A stretch of DNA of 64,000 nt from Sporohalobacter salinus (GCF_016908635.1 NZ_JAFBEG010000004.1:62001-126000), one strand, 5' to 3'. Counted from the stretch's first letter, positions 36,203-44,251 are shown. A program made the numbers and translations. Notes: a model not told the origin generated them from the letters alone.

Positions 36203-36670
36203 ATGATAAATATAAATCAAGCTAATAGTGAAGAACTGCAAAAAGTATGGGGAATTGGCAAAGTCACAGCAAGAAAGATTATCCGATATCGAAAAAATAA
36301 TGGAAGTTTTGATGATTTAGAAGAATTAACTAATATATCAGGTATAAGCTCAAAAAACTTGACTAAAATGAAAGATAAGTTAACTTTAGATAGGGATAGC
36401 TTAGCTAAAACAAATACTAAGGTGAATATTGAATTTAATCCTAGAGATTATGGGTTAGATAGAATTAATGAAGTTCATCTGGTAGGGGAGATGAATAATT
36501 GGGATCCAGAAGATAAAACATATTCTTTAATTCAAGAGAAGGATGGAATTTGGAGGAATAGTTTTGATTTGAGCAAAGGAACTGAATATAAAATTTTATA
36601 TGACTCTACTAGTTGGGAAAAGAATAAATATATTGGAAATTTAGATGGTTCTAATTTACAAATTGATTAA
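36203..36670 (+). CDS. helix-hairpin-helix plus CBM48-like E-set fusion protein
   Basis: 155-aa two-domain protein. Residues 1-62 form a ComEA-type helix-hairpin-helix pair (NINQANSEELQKVWGIGKVTARKII, here split as two hairpins with GIGKVTA and ISGISSKN), normally for non-specific DNA binding. Residues ~74-153 look like an AMPK-beta/CBM48 early-set fold (VHLVGEMNNWDPEDK ... KDGIWRNSFDL ... EYKILYD), normally for glycogen or carbohydrate contact. No signal peptide or membrane helix is present, so it is not a standard ComEA. The combination is unusual and its role is unknown. Confidence 0.75.
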   Translation: MININQANSEELQKVWGIGKVTARKIIRYRKNNGSFDDLEELTNISGISSKNLTKMKDKLTLDRDSLAKTNTKVNIEFNPRDYGLDRINEVHLVGEMNNWDPEDKTYSLIQEKDGIWRNSFDLSKGTEYKILYDSTSWEKNKYIGNLDGSNLQID

Positions 36671-36684
36671 TATGGTTATTCTTT

Positions 36685-36713
36685 AAGGCCACCTTGATTT
36701 GGTGGCTTTAAAA
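36685..36713 (+). terminator. probable intrinsic terminator
   Basis: AAGGCCACC (36685-36693) pairs, with one G-U, with GGTGGCTTT (36701-36709). The tail is mixed A/T, so termination may be weak. Confidence 0.55.
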
Positions 36714-36811
36714 ATTTGGCTTAATTAAGTTTTGATGAATGAAGTAGGTTGGTGTATTTTATTTGAAGATATTTTAATAGTTTGATAAATTAATATGGAG
36801 GTGATTATTAG

Positions 36812-37669
36812 ATGGAAGATTATTTAATTAGAGTAATGACTACTAATAAGGAAATTAGAGCTTTGGCAGTTAATTCGACTGAAGTTGTTAAAAATGCTCA
36901 GGAGGCACATAATACAGCTCCGGTGGCGACAGCAGCTTTGGGAAGGACATTAACTGCTGCTTTGTTGATGGGATCTATGGTTAAGACAGGTCATGAAACA
37001 GCTTTAAAGATTACTGGTGATGGCCCATTAAAAAAGCTTGCAGCTGAAGCTAATCATCATGGAGAAGTGAGAGGATATGTTCATAATTCTAAAGTAGACT
37101 TTATGACAAATAAACAGGGAAAGTTAGATGTAGCTAAAGCTATTGGGAAAGGGCAGCTAATTGTTCGTAAAAATTTAGGGTTAGAAGAACCTTATGAAGG
37201 TAGTGTTCCTTTAATTTCAGGTGAAATTGGTGAAGATCTTACATATTATTTTACTCAGTCAGAGCAGATTCCTTCAGCAGTTGGATTAGGAGTATTAATA
37301 AATACTGACCTTTCTGTTAAAGCTTCTGGTGGATTTATTGTTCAGTTATTACCAGAGGCTAGCGAAGAAACAATAGAACAACTAGAGAAAAATCTAGCGA
37401 AGATAGAGGTTGTGAGTAAGTTGATAGATCAGGGATTAAAACCTGAAGAATTACTTGAAAAGGTTTTAACTGGTTTTGAGTTTAGAACTTTAGCTGAGAA
37501 GGAAGTTGTTTATAAATGCAAATGTAGTAAAGAAGATACTAAAAAATTATTAGTTGGTTTAGGTAGAGAAGAAATAGAGGACATAATAGCTGAAGAAGGT
37601 CAAGTAGAGATTGAATGTCATTTTTGTAATGAAGTGTATCGGTTTGATAAAGAAGAAATGAATGTTTAA
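36812..37669 (+). CDS. hslO: redox-regulated chaperone Hsp33
   Basis: Holdase chaperone activated by oxidation. The N-terminal domain contains TAALGRTLTAALLMG and ALKITGDGPL. The C-terminal redox switch has CKC near residue 236 and CHFC near 270, the zinc-binding cysteines that form disulfides under stress. Length 285 aa. GGAGGTGA precedes the ATG. It appears monocistronic. In an anaerobe it would protect proteins during accidental oxygen exposure. Confidence 0.96.
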   Translation: MEDYLIRVMTTNKEIRALAVNSTEVVKNAQEAHNTAPVATAALGRTLTAALLMGSMVKTGHETALKITGDGPLKKLAAEANHHGEVRGYVHNSKVDFMTNKQGKLDVAKAIGKGQLIVRKNLGLEEPYEGSVPLISGEIGEDLTYYFTQSEQIPSAVGLGVLINTDLSVKASGGFIVQLLPEASEETIEQLEKNLAKIEVVSKLIDQGLKPEELLEKVLTGFEFRTLAEKEVVYKCKCSKEDTKKLLVGLGREEIEDIIAEEGQVEIECHFCNEVYRFDKEEMNV

Positions 37670-37769
37670 ATTATTTAGGATAATACCTTGATAATTAAGC
37701 ATAGTTTTTACTATCTACAATTGTACTGCAATGCTAGAAATTGAGGTTATAAAATAGGAGCTGGTGGAA

Positions 37770-38576
37770 ATGTTTAGTGATATTAGTGTTATTGTTAGGG
37801 GAGGCGGTGATTTAGCTACAGGAGTTATTTATACTCTTTACCAGACTGGATTTAAAGTAATAGGAACAGAGATTTCAGAGCCATTAGTAGTCAGACGGAC
37901 TGTTTCTTTTGCTGAAGCAATTTATGAGGGGAAATTTACAGTAGAAGAGGTGACTGCTAATCGAGTAGATGATTTTACTGAAATTAAGCAAGTATTATCA
38001 AGAAATGAGGTTCCTATTGTTGTGGATTCTGAAGCAGAAATAATAGATCGCCTACAGCCTCAAATAGTAGTGGATGCTACTATGGCTAAACGGAATTTAG
38101 GAACGGGACTTAATGATGCTTTTTTAGTAATTGGGCTTGGACCTGGATTTACAGCTGGCGAAGATGTTGATGTGGTAATTGAAACTAATCGGGGGCATGA
38201 TTTGGGGAGAATCATTACTGCTGGTCAAGCAGAATCAAATACAGGAATACCAGGTGAAGTAAAGGGATATAGCACTAAAAGAGTATTAAAAAGTCCTACT
38301 AGGGGAAAGTTTATTACAGATAGAAGGATTGGAGATAGTATTGCAGCAGGAGAAATATTTGGCTATGTTGATAATGATGCAATTAAGGCTGAGTTAGAGG
38401 GGATGATTCGCGGTGTATTGAAGTCAGGAATAGAAGTTAAACAAGGGACTAAGCTCGGTGATATAGATCCTAGAAATGAAATTGATTATTGTTATAGAAT
38501 TTCTGATAAAGCCCGAGCAATTGGTGGCGCAGTATTAACAGCAATTTTAAGTTTTGATCAACAATGGAGGGATTAA
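37770..38576 (+). CDS. yqeB: EF2563/YqeB family selenium-dependent molybdenum hydroxylase protein
   Basis: 268-aa protein of the EF2563/YqeB family, found with selenium-dependent molybdenum hydroxylases and linked to labile-selenium cofactor maturation. The Rossmann-like start IVRGGGDLATGVIYTLYQTG and VIGLGPGFTAGEDVDVVIETNRGH are typical. An in-frame GTG at 37764 is only 3 nt from the ribosome site; ATG 37770 is 9 nt from GGAG. No selD, xdh-type hydroxylase or yqeC is beside it here, so it appears as an orphan. A short remnant frame follows after one base. Confidence 0.88.
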   Translation: MFSDISVIVRGGGDLATGVIYTLYQTGFKVIGTEISEPLVVRRTVSFAEAIYEGKFTVEEVTANRVDDFTEIKQVLSRNEVPIVVDSEAEIIDRLQPQIVVDATMAKRNLGTGLNDAFLVIGLGPGFTAGEDVDVVIETNRGHDLGRIITAGQAESNTGIPGEVKGYSTKRVLKSPTRGKFITDRRIGDSIAAGEIFGYVDNDAIKAELEGMIRGVLKSGIEVKQGTKLGDIDPRNEIDYCYRISDKARAIGGAVLTAILSFDQQWRD

Positions 38577-38577
38577 G

Positions 38578-38625
38578 ATGGATTTTAGCGAAGCCCAAAG
38601 TATTATCGAAAGTATTCATCATTAA
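38578..38625 (+). pseudogene. 15-codon remnant after yqeB (FolC-like start)
   Basis: A frame with a strong ribosome site (GGAGGG 6 nt upstream, inside the yqeB end) reads MDFSEAQSIIESIHH and then stops. The wording resembles the start of FolC-type ligases (EALxYIxSLxxFG), so this may be the 5' end of a gene lost by deletion. The similarity is weak and only 15 residues long; it could also be a small peptide or chance. Confidence 0.3.
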
Positions 38626-38820
38626 CTTATTTTTTTAATTCTTTTTCTATAAATTCACCTTCTTTTTTCTTATTTTACTTATAAAATAAATAGTATATGC
38701 TTTATTTTCTCTCATATTTTTATCATTTCCTAATTGATTTTAGATAATTATATCAATTTTTTAATCATTTTAAAAATTTAACTTTATCATTTTTTATCCG
38801 TTTTAAAATTCTAAATTTAA

Positions 38821-38877
38821 TTAACAGAAAGTCCTAACATTTTTTTTAGTTATAATCACATACTAAATTTAAGGAGG
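38821..38877 (+). promoter_or_regulatory. conserved upstream box 1 of acidic protein gene
   Basis: This segment aligns without gaps to 39391-39447 with 48 of 57 identical bases, from TTAACAGAAAGTCCTA to AAGGAGG. TATAAT or TTTAAT lies at the same offset in both. It contains no recognised TTGACA-type -35, so an alternative sigma factor or activator is plausible. Confidence 0.55.
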
Positions 38878-38889
38878 TCGATTTAAGAA

Positions 38890-39201
38890 ATGACAAAAGA
38901 ATTTGATGAAGAAACGGAAGAAAAAGAGGATTTTAGGCTTAGAAAAGATGAAGAATTAGCAGATATTGATCCAGGAGTTGATGAGGAGCTAGCAGATATT
39001 AATTCGGGAATCGATGTAGATCAAGATATAGTTAATGGCTTAGATACTGAGGGGGATATTGATGGCCTTGATAATAATGAAGAGTTAGTAAACAATTTAA
39101 TAGCTCAGAATCCGGAAGAAGGAAATACACGTGGATCAATTAATAATTTAGATAATGAAGAAGAGGAGAATGAAGATCCAAAAATAGATGATTTAATATA
39201 A
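38890..39201 (+). CDS. small acidic protein of unknown function (103 aa)
   Basis: Extremely acidic, low-complexity protein of 103 residues with repeated DEELADID/DEELADIN and DGLDNNEE units. No hydrophobic segment or signal peptide is present, and it is probably disordered. AAGGAGG sits 12 nt before the ATG. It shares its upstream region with the next small acidic gene and has a similar composition to a third at 57516. Function unknown; control by a specialised promoter suggests a stage-specific product, possibly in sporulation, but that is a guess. Confidence 0.65.
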   Translation: MTKEFDEETEEKEDFRLRKDEELADIDPGVDEELADINSGIDVDQDIVNGLDTEGDIDGLDNNEELVNNLIAQNPEEGNTRGSINNLDNEEEENEDPKIDDLI

Positions 39202-39390
39202 TATAAAATGAAAAAGCAAGTTTATTTCCAGGGCAAAATCAAAATGGTTCAAATTTAACTGTGAAGTTTCGAAATGATAATTAATAATTTGAGGAGATCC
39301 TTATTATTTAGGATGTTAAATATATTATAGCGCAAGATTGTTAAATTAATATTATAGACAAGTTAAAAATATGTTAAATTTTCTGTCTAA

Positions 39391-39447
39391 TTAACAGAAA
39401 GTCCTAGCATTTATTCTGTTTTTAATCATAAACTAAAGTTAAGGAGG
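39391..39447 (+). promoter_or_regulatory. conserved upstream box 2 of acidic protein gene
   Basis: Second copy of the element at 38821-38877, with the same spacing (50 nt) from TTAACAG to the ribosome binding site. The conservation extends over the whole promoter-leader, more than ribosome-site similarity would explain. Confidence 0.55.
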
Positions 39448-39455
39448 TTGTAAAA

Positions 39456-39653
39456 ATGGCAGAAAATAATAAAGAAGAAAATCAAGGATTATTAGATGGG
39501 CTTATTAACCGAATAGTAGGAACTGAAGGAGAAGGTAATGAGGAACCTGGAATTGCTCAGCAAGAGTTAGAGAATAATAATCAAGAATTATCTCCAGAAG
39601 CAGAGTTTAGTGATGATGAAGAGGAAAGAGAATTGAATATTGTGGAAGAGTAA
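39456..39653 (+). CDS. small acidic protein of unknown function (65 aa)
   Basis: 65-residue protein rich in Glu, Asp and Asn (ENNKEENQGLLDGLINRIVG at the N-terminus, DDEEERELNIVEE at the C-terminus). It has no cysteine and no membrane segment. Its promoter-leader is a near copy of that of the acidic gene at 38890, although the two proteins share composition more than sequence. AAGGAGG is 8 nt before the ATG. An intrinsic terminator follows, so it is a single-gene unit. Confidence 0.65.
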   Translation: MAENNKEENQGLLDGLINRIVGTEGEGNEEPGIAQQELENNNQELSPEAEFSDDEEERELNIVEE

Positions 39654-39668
39654 ATCTGTCTAAGATTG

Positions 39669-39695
39669 GCCCTGCATTTAAAATGCAGGGCTTTT
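39669..39695 (+). terminator. intrinsic terminator
   Basis: GCCCTGCATTT (39669-39679) pairs with AAATGCAGGGC (39681-39691), then TTTT. It ends the small acidic gene. Confidence 0.85.
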
Positions 39696-39783
39696 AATAA
39701 CATTAATGGGTAGATATTATTGTGGCTTATATTTCAAATCAAAATTTTTAAGCTCGTTATATCTAGTTATTAGTAAAAATTTA

Positions 39784-40248
39784 TTAGACGAATTTTAATT
39801 TCTGTTGATAAATAAGATAATAAGTTAATCCTAAATGAGTTATAAATGCCAATAAAAAATCTAAGTATGGACTCCAATTGAGATATGATCTATAACCTAA
39901 TAAAACGGAACCATAAGTAATAATTGAAGTTATTAATGCAAAGCCGGCTATATATATAACTACTTTTAGAAAAGAATTTATTTTATAGGCAAAATGTCCG
40001 AAAATTATTGTAGGAGGAATCCAAGCAAAAAGAATTCCCAAAGGGATTTTGTTAATAGATATTAAAGCAGCATTAAATTTCCATAGTTCAAAAACATTAA
40101 CACCTAGAAATTGTAAAATTATTGCTATTAAACCTCCACCTATCAAACCAAAAGAAAGAAATTCTTTGATTCTATTTGGTGGAACTAATAAAATCATTGC
40201 TGCTGTTAGAACAGTAAATAGATAAAACCAGACTAAAGTTGTTGACAT
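39784..40248 (-). CDS. integral membrane protein, CBO0543-like
   Basis: 154-aa protein with about five transmembrane helices and short loops. The overall look (WFYLFTVLTAAMILLVPPNR near the start, LTYYLIYQ at the end) recalls the CBO0543 family of clostridial membrane proteins, but I have no diagnostic motif. AGGAGG is 7-8 nt upstream of the ATG. It stands alone, converging on the small acidic gene. Function unknown. Confidence 0.6.
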   Translation of the reverse strand: MSTTLVWFYLFTVLTAAMILLVPPNRIKEFLSFGLIGGGLIAIILQFLGVNVFELWKFNAALISINKIPLGILFAWIPPTIIFGHFAYKINSFLKVVIYIAGFALITSIITYGSVLLGYRSYLNWSPYLDFLLAFITHLGLTYYLIYQQKLKFV

Positions 40249-40373
40249 TTCATTTACCTCCTGTTTTTATCTAATAATATTATTTATTAATTGATTATTT
40301 TTATACAATGATTATAATAAATTTACTTAATTATAGAAATAATTTTAGTATGTAATAGGGGGGGGCGAAATTT

Positions 40374-40542
40374 ATGCCATTTGAGTGGAATGATGAACTA
40401 AAACTTGATATAAAGAAAGTAGATCGTCTTTAGACAAGTTGATAAATTTATAGAATTTAGTGAGGAAGTAGAGAGTAAAAAAGAGTTAAAGAATAAATTG
40501 GGAAAAACTACTTTGGTTTTTAATAGATTATGTAATAATTAA
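40374..40542 (+). pseudogene. decayed bacteriohemerythrin
   Basis: The ATG at 40374 opens MPFEWNDELKLDIKKVDR, the classic start of bacteriohemerythrin (FxW...I..ID.QH), then hits TAG at 40431. In the next frame DKLINL follows, and from 40453 EFSEEVESKKELKNKLGKT continues the expected helix before a final stop at 40540. At least two frame changes and loss of the C-terminal iron-binding helices make it nonfunctional. An intact copy would bind O2 through a di-iron site. Confidence 0.7.
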
Positions 40543-40569
40543 CTTGAAACTAAAGAATAAGTATTAAAA

Positions 40570-40605
40570 GAATAACAGGAGCATATGCTCCTGTTATTCT
40601 TTTTT
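40570..40605. terminator. 30-bp palindromic terminator overlapping the SASP stop
   Basis: GAATAACAGGAGCAT (40570-40584) is followed by its exact reverse complement ending at 40599. The minus-strand SASP stop codon lies inside the hairpin. T tracts follow on both strands. Confidence 0.85.
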
Positions 40606-40776
40606 CTGAGTCATTTGTTTGGTTTTTTCTTCTTCAGCCATTTCTATAGCTTTTTTTACTAATGACCCAGCTTCTCTGGTGGTTATATTACCCCAATCAC
40701 CGTCTTCAACTTTATGAGCAAAGCCTAATTCTTTAGCCAACTCATACTTAGTCTCATTGGACATAACATCCCCCAT
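40594..40776 (-). CDS. alpha/beta-type small acid-soluble spore protein
   Basis: 60-aa protein with the features of clostridial SASPs that coat spore DNA: KYELAKELGFAHKVEDG, GNITTREAGSLVKKAIEMAEE, including the E-L-G and T-R-E-A-G-S blocks. It is shorter and more divergent than Bacillus SspA/B. GGAGGT is 9 nt upstream of the ATG at 40776; a second ATG at 40764 (MSNETK) is possible. Its presence implies the organism can form spores. It is a single-gene unit with a terminator over its stop. Confidence 0.72.
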   Translation of the reverse strand: MGDVMSNETKYELAKELGFAHKVEDGDWGNITTREAGSLVKKAIEMAEEEKTKQMTQKKE

Positions 40777-40892
40777 TGGATAACCACCTCCAATAATAAT
40801 ATGCCCTATATATTCAATATTATGCTGGTTAATTATAGTTCTTAATTGCTTTATTTATATTAATTTTAAATCTTGGGTAATTTGAAATTTAA

Positions 40893-40919
40893 GCAGGAAA
40901 TTTGATGATTATACAGAAA
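40893..40919 (+). promoter_or_regulatory. candidate sigma-H-like promoter of the tandem-HD gene
   Basis: GCAGGAAAT, 11 nt, ACAGAAA; matches RnAGGAwWW-N11-RnnGAAT except for the final base. It lies 60 nt before the ATG. Confidence 0.45.
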
Positions 40920-40978
40920 CTATCAATCATAGTTTATTTTTAGTTTTTTGATCTTTTTTGCTAAAAAGGGGGGAGGAA

Positions 40979-42292
40979 ATGAGTAGATTTAGAGGTGAAG
41001 ATAAAATAAAGGGAGAGGAAGGGATAGCTATTCCGCTTTTAGAGATGATTATGTGTTTATCAGACGCTATGGATTTAGTTAGCACTGTAGTAAATGGACA
41101 TCATAAACGGGTAGCTTATATTGCTTCCAGTATTGCTGCAGAATTAGGAATGTTTGAAGAAGAACAGAGACATTTAATTATAGCTGGAGCTTTACATGAT
41201 GTTGGAGCATTTTCTCTTCAGGATAGATTGGATGCTTTAAATTTTGAAGTAGAAGATTTTTCGGAGTCACTAGGTTTAAGTAAACATGCTGAATTAGGCT
41301 ATCGGCTGATTAAACACTTTAAACCTTTTGATAAGATAGCTCCTTTTGTTCGATATCATCATGTTTACTGGCAGAATGGAGCAGGTTCAGAATTTGAAAA
41401 TGAAGAAATTCCACTTGGAAGTCATATTTTACATTTAGCTGATAGGATAGATGTATTAATTAATTCGGAAAAAGAAATCTTAAGTCAAACTAATAGAATT
41501 AATAAATTGATTGAAGAAAATAAAGGGAACCAGTTTAAGCCTGAGTTAGTAGAAGCCTATTTAAACTTATCTAATAAAGAATCTTTCTGGTTTGATATTA
41601 TATCTCCGGCAACAACAAGAATATTAGCTAAAAGATCTAAAGGAAGTAGTATTTCATTGAATATAGCCGAATTAGGTGACTTAGCTAAGCTATTCAGTCA
41701 GGTTATAGATTTTAGAAGTCGATTTACTGCTTCGCATTCAAGTGGTGTAGCTGCTAGTGCTCAAGCATTAAGTAAAGAGATTGGTTTATCAGAACTTGCT
41801 AGAAAGAAGATGAAGATTGCTGGTCATCTCCATGATTTAGGTAAGCTAGCAGTGCCTACTGAGATTTTGGAGAAAGAAGGTAAGGTAACTAATAAAGAAT
41901 TTAATTTGATAAAGAAACATGTATATTATACATATCATACGTTAGATAGGGTAAAAGGGTTAGAAGAGATAAATAAATGGGCTTCCTTTCATCATGAACG
42001 TCTGGATGGCACGGGCTATCCTTTTCATCATTGGAAGGAGGATCTACCCTTAGGATCGCGAATTATGGCTGTTGCTGATGTGTTTACAGCTATTACTGAA
42101 GATCGCCCCTATCGAAAAGGAATGGATAAAGATAAAGCTTTAGAGGTATTACAGAATATGGCTCAAAATTCGGCCCTAGATTCAAATGTTGTTACTGTTT
42201 TGGCTGATAATTATGAGAGAATAAATATTATTCGACAGACTGCTCAGAAAGAAGAAATTAAAGAATATGAACGATTTTGGCAGGAAGGGTAG
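40979..42292 (+). CDS. tandem HD-domain protein with C-terminal HD-GYP
   Basis: Probable cyclic-di-nucleotide phosphodiesterase, 437 aa. The C-terminal half is an HD-GYP domain: HLHDLGKLAVP (~285) and HHERLDGTGYP (~345), then DVFTAITEDRPYRKG. The N-terminal half is a second HD domain with ALHDVGAFSL but HHVYWQNGAG in place of the GYP motif, so it may be sensory or have another substrate. A TTG at 40958 is in frame, but GGGGGGAGG leads into ATG 40979. No membrane segment is present. A sigma-H-like promoter lies upstream. Confidence 0.85.
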   Translation: MSRFRGEDKIKGEEGIAIPLLEMIMCLSDAMDLVSTVVNGHHKRVAYIASSIAAELGMFEEEQRHLIIAGALHDVGAFSLQDRLDALNFEVEDFSESLGLSKHAELGYRLIKHFKPFDKIAPFVRYHHVYWQNGAGSEFENEEIPLGSHILHLADRIDVLINSEKEILSQTNRINKLIEENKGNQFKPELVEAYLNLSNKESFWFDIISPATTRILAKRSKGSSISLNIAELGDLAKLFSQVIDFRSRFTASHSSGVAASAQALSKEIGLSELARKKMKIAGHLHDLGKLAVPTEILEKEGKVTNKEFNLIKKHVYYTYHTLDRVKGLEEINKWASFHHERLDGTGYPFHHWKEDLPLGSRIMAVADVFTAITEDRPYRKGMDKDKALEVLQNMAQNSALDSNVVTVLADNYERINIIRQTAQKEEIKEYERFWQEG

Positions 42293-42826
42293 TTATTTTT
42301 CATTTTTTTCTTTTAGAATTTTTAAATATTCGTTTAATTCTTCTAAAGAACAGTCTTTAAGACTATCTTTATCTAAATGTTTAGTTAAGATTTCTTGTGC
42401 CTTTTTACGATTTAAGTCACCTTTGGTCATAATTTGATTGATTTCATTAATTATCTTTTGACGAGGTTCATTAAATTTTACTGGACTATCTACTATTCTT
42501 TCTCCTTCTTCCATTTCAGGAGCAAACTGAGTTCCATAACCTAAAGTAGCTAATGCTCGTCCAATAGCTCCAGTTTCAGCTTTTTCTACGAAATCAAAGA
42601 AACTTGCTTTATATTCGGTTTTGGTTCCCTTGGCTAATTGCCGGTTATTTTTATCACTGATAGTTGCTTGACAGACAGCAACTCCTTGATCCATATCTAG
42701 AATTAAAAAGTCAGTATCTATAGTATAATCAGGATGTTCTTCTCTAAACCAGACCAATCTCCATTTAACTTCTAGATAATCTCGTCCTTTTACTTTAGTT
42801 AGATGTTTTTGAGGATTGAAAGACAT
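42293..42826 (-). CDS. conserved protein with AETGAIGRAL motif, possibly DNA-recombination related
   Basis: 177-aa soluble protein that I cannot name with confidence. The N-terminal ~110 residues include KGRDYLEVKWRLVWFREEHPD and VEKAETGAIGRALATLGYGTQ, the latter similar to conserved blocks in phage-type single-strand annealing/Rad52-like proteins, as I remember them. The C-terminal ~55 residues are a helical, lysine-rich tail. AAGGAGCTGA lies upstream. It is immediately convergent with the HD-GYP gene (adjacent stops). A phage origin is possible, but no other phage genes are seen. Confidence 0.5.
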   Translation of the reverse strand: MSFNPQKHLTKVKGRDYLEVKWRLVWFREEHPDYTIDTDFLILDMDQGVAVCQATISDKNNRQLAKGTKTEYKASFFDFVEKAETGAIGRALATLGYGTQFAPEMEEGERIVDSPVKFNEPRQKIINEINQIMTKGDLNRKKAQEILTKHLDKDSLKDCSLEELNEYLKILKEKNEK

Positions 42827-43060
42827 ATAAATATCAGCTCCTTATTTAGTTTATTATTATTATGTAATTAATCTTAAGTATTATATACTCCTGGAAATTA
42901 TAAAAAAATTTTTTATAAGAAATAGTTAACAAGTATAGAGTATTATTTTATATAACCGAAAATAAATGCATAGTAAGGAAGGAGTTTACTACTTAGCCCG
43001 GAATAATATTGTTGAATAGGCTATAGAAATTAAATTTAGTAGAGGATGGTATTATAAAAT

Positions 43061-44251
43061 ATGCTAAGCATTGCAGGAGTATTGATAGCATTTAGTTTAA
43101 TTATTTGGTTGTTGAGTAAGAAAGTGAACTTAGGACATGCTATGTTTCTAGGTTCAATTATAGTAGCTATAACATCTAAATTAAGCATTCAAAAAACAAT
43201 AAAGGTCTTTATTAGAGGAATAAGTAGCGAAGAGACCTTAGAATTAATTATCATTGTAACTTTAATTGGTGTTTTAGCTCAGTTGATGGAAAAGACTGAT
43301 TTATTAACTGAGATGATCGAATCATATTCATATATTTTCAATCAAAAGTTAATAGCTGTGTTTATTCCTTCAGTTATAGGAGCTTTACCAATTCCTGGTG
43401 GTGCAATTATGTCAGCACCTTTAGTAAAATCAATTGGGGATGATATGGGATTAAACGATAGAAAGAAAATGGCAATTAATTTTTTGTATCGACATATCTG
43501 GGGCTTTGTTTTTCCAATGATACCAGGGTTAATCTTAGCTGCCCAGCTAACTAGTGTAAATGTCTTTACTCTTATTAAACTTCAATTTCCTATTTCTGTG
43601 GTAATGGGACTTGTAGGTTATTATAGTTTATTTAAAGATAATAAGTTTGAAAAACAGAAGAAAGAACCTAAAAGTATAATAAGAATATGCTATCAGCTTT
43701 TTATTACCACTTTACCTTTGCTGGTTACTTTTACAGTTCCTTTATTATTTGATGTGTCCCTAATTATTGGACTGGTTATTGGTTCATTAACTGTTATCGG
43801 GCTTAAATATAATAAATTTAGATGGTCTTTATTATTAGAGAGTTTTGATTATAAATTAACGATTTCTGTTGTAGGTATTATGGTGTTTAAAGAATTTATT
43901 AATTCAGGTCCAGATTTAAAGTTATTGACCGATTTATTACTAGGACTGGGGATGCCGACTATAGCTTTAGTAACTATTATTCCCGCTTTGGTTGGTTATG
44001 TTACTGGTTCTATTACAGCAGGAGTTGGTATTTCTTTTCCATTATTATTACCTGTAATTAATCAAGGGCCTATATTAATTATGATTATGTATAGTGCAGT
44101 CTTTTTTGGTTATTTTGTTTCGCCGGTTCATTTCTGTCTTATATTGACTAATGATTATTTTGGTACAAAGATAAAACAGGTTTACTATGATTTGTTTTGG
44201 CCGACAGTTACAGGAATTGCTACACTTTTTTTATTAGTTATAATTCATTAA
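43061..44251 (+). CDS. DUF401 family membrane transporter
   Basis: 396-aa polytopic membrane protein with about ten transmembrane helices, of the DUF401 family. Distinctive blocks are SVIGALPIPGGAIMSAPLVKSIG near residue 105 and YVTGSITAGVGISFPLLLP near 310, two pseudo-symmetric glycine/proline hairpins resembling those of GntP/DctM-type carriers. The substrate is unknown. The ribosome site (GAGGATGG) is moderate. It is flanked by spacers of ~230 and ~170 bp and probably stands alone. Confidence 0.85.
   Translation: MLSIAGVLIAFSLIIWLLSKKVNLGHAMFLGSIIVAITSKLSIQKTIKVFIRGISSEETLELIIIVTLIGVLAQLMEKTDLLTEMIESYSYIFNQKLIAVFIPSVIGALPIPGGAIMSAPLVKSIGDDMGLNDRKKMAINFLYRHIWGFVFPMIPGLILAAQLTSVNVFTLIKLQFPISVVMGLVGYYSLFKDNKFEKQKKEPKSIIRICYQLFITTLPLLVTFTVPLLFDVSLIIGLVIGSLTVIGLKYNKFRWSLLLESFDYKLTISVVGIMVFKEFINSGPDLKLLTDLLLGLGMPTIALVTIIPALVGYVTGSITAGVGISFPLLLPVINQGPILIMIMYSAVFFGYFVSPVHFCLILTNDYFGTKIKQVYYDLFWPTVTGIATLFLLVIIH

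Noticed and set aside
42897-42920. AT palindrome TTATAAAAAAATTTTTTATAA in the spacer before DUF401
   Set aside because: Pure A/T and likely by chance in such AT-rich DNA; no T tract or gene end to make it a terminator.
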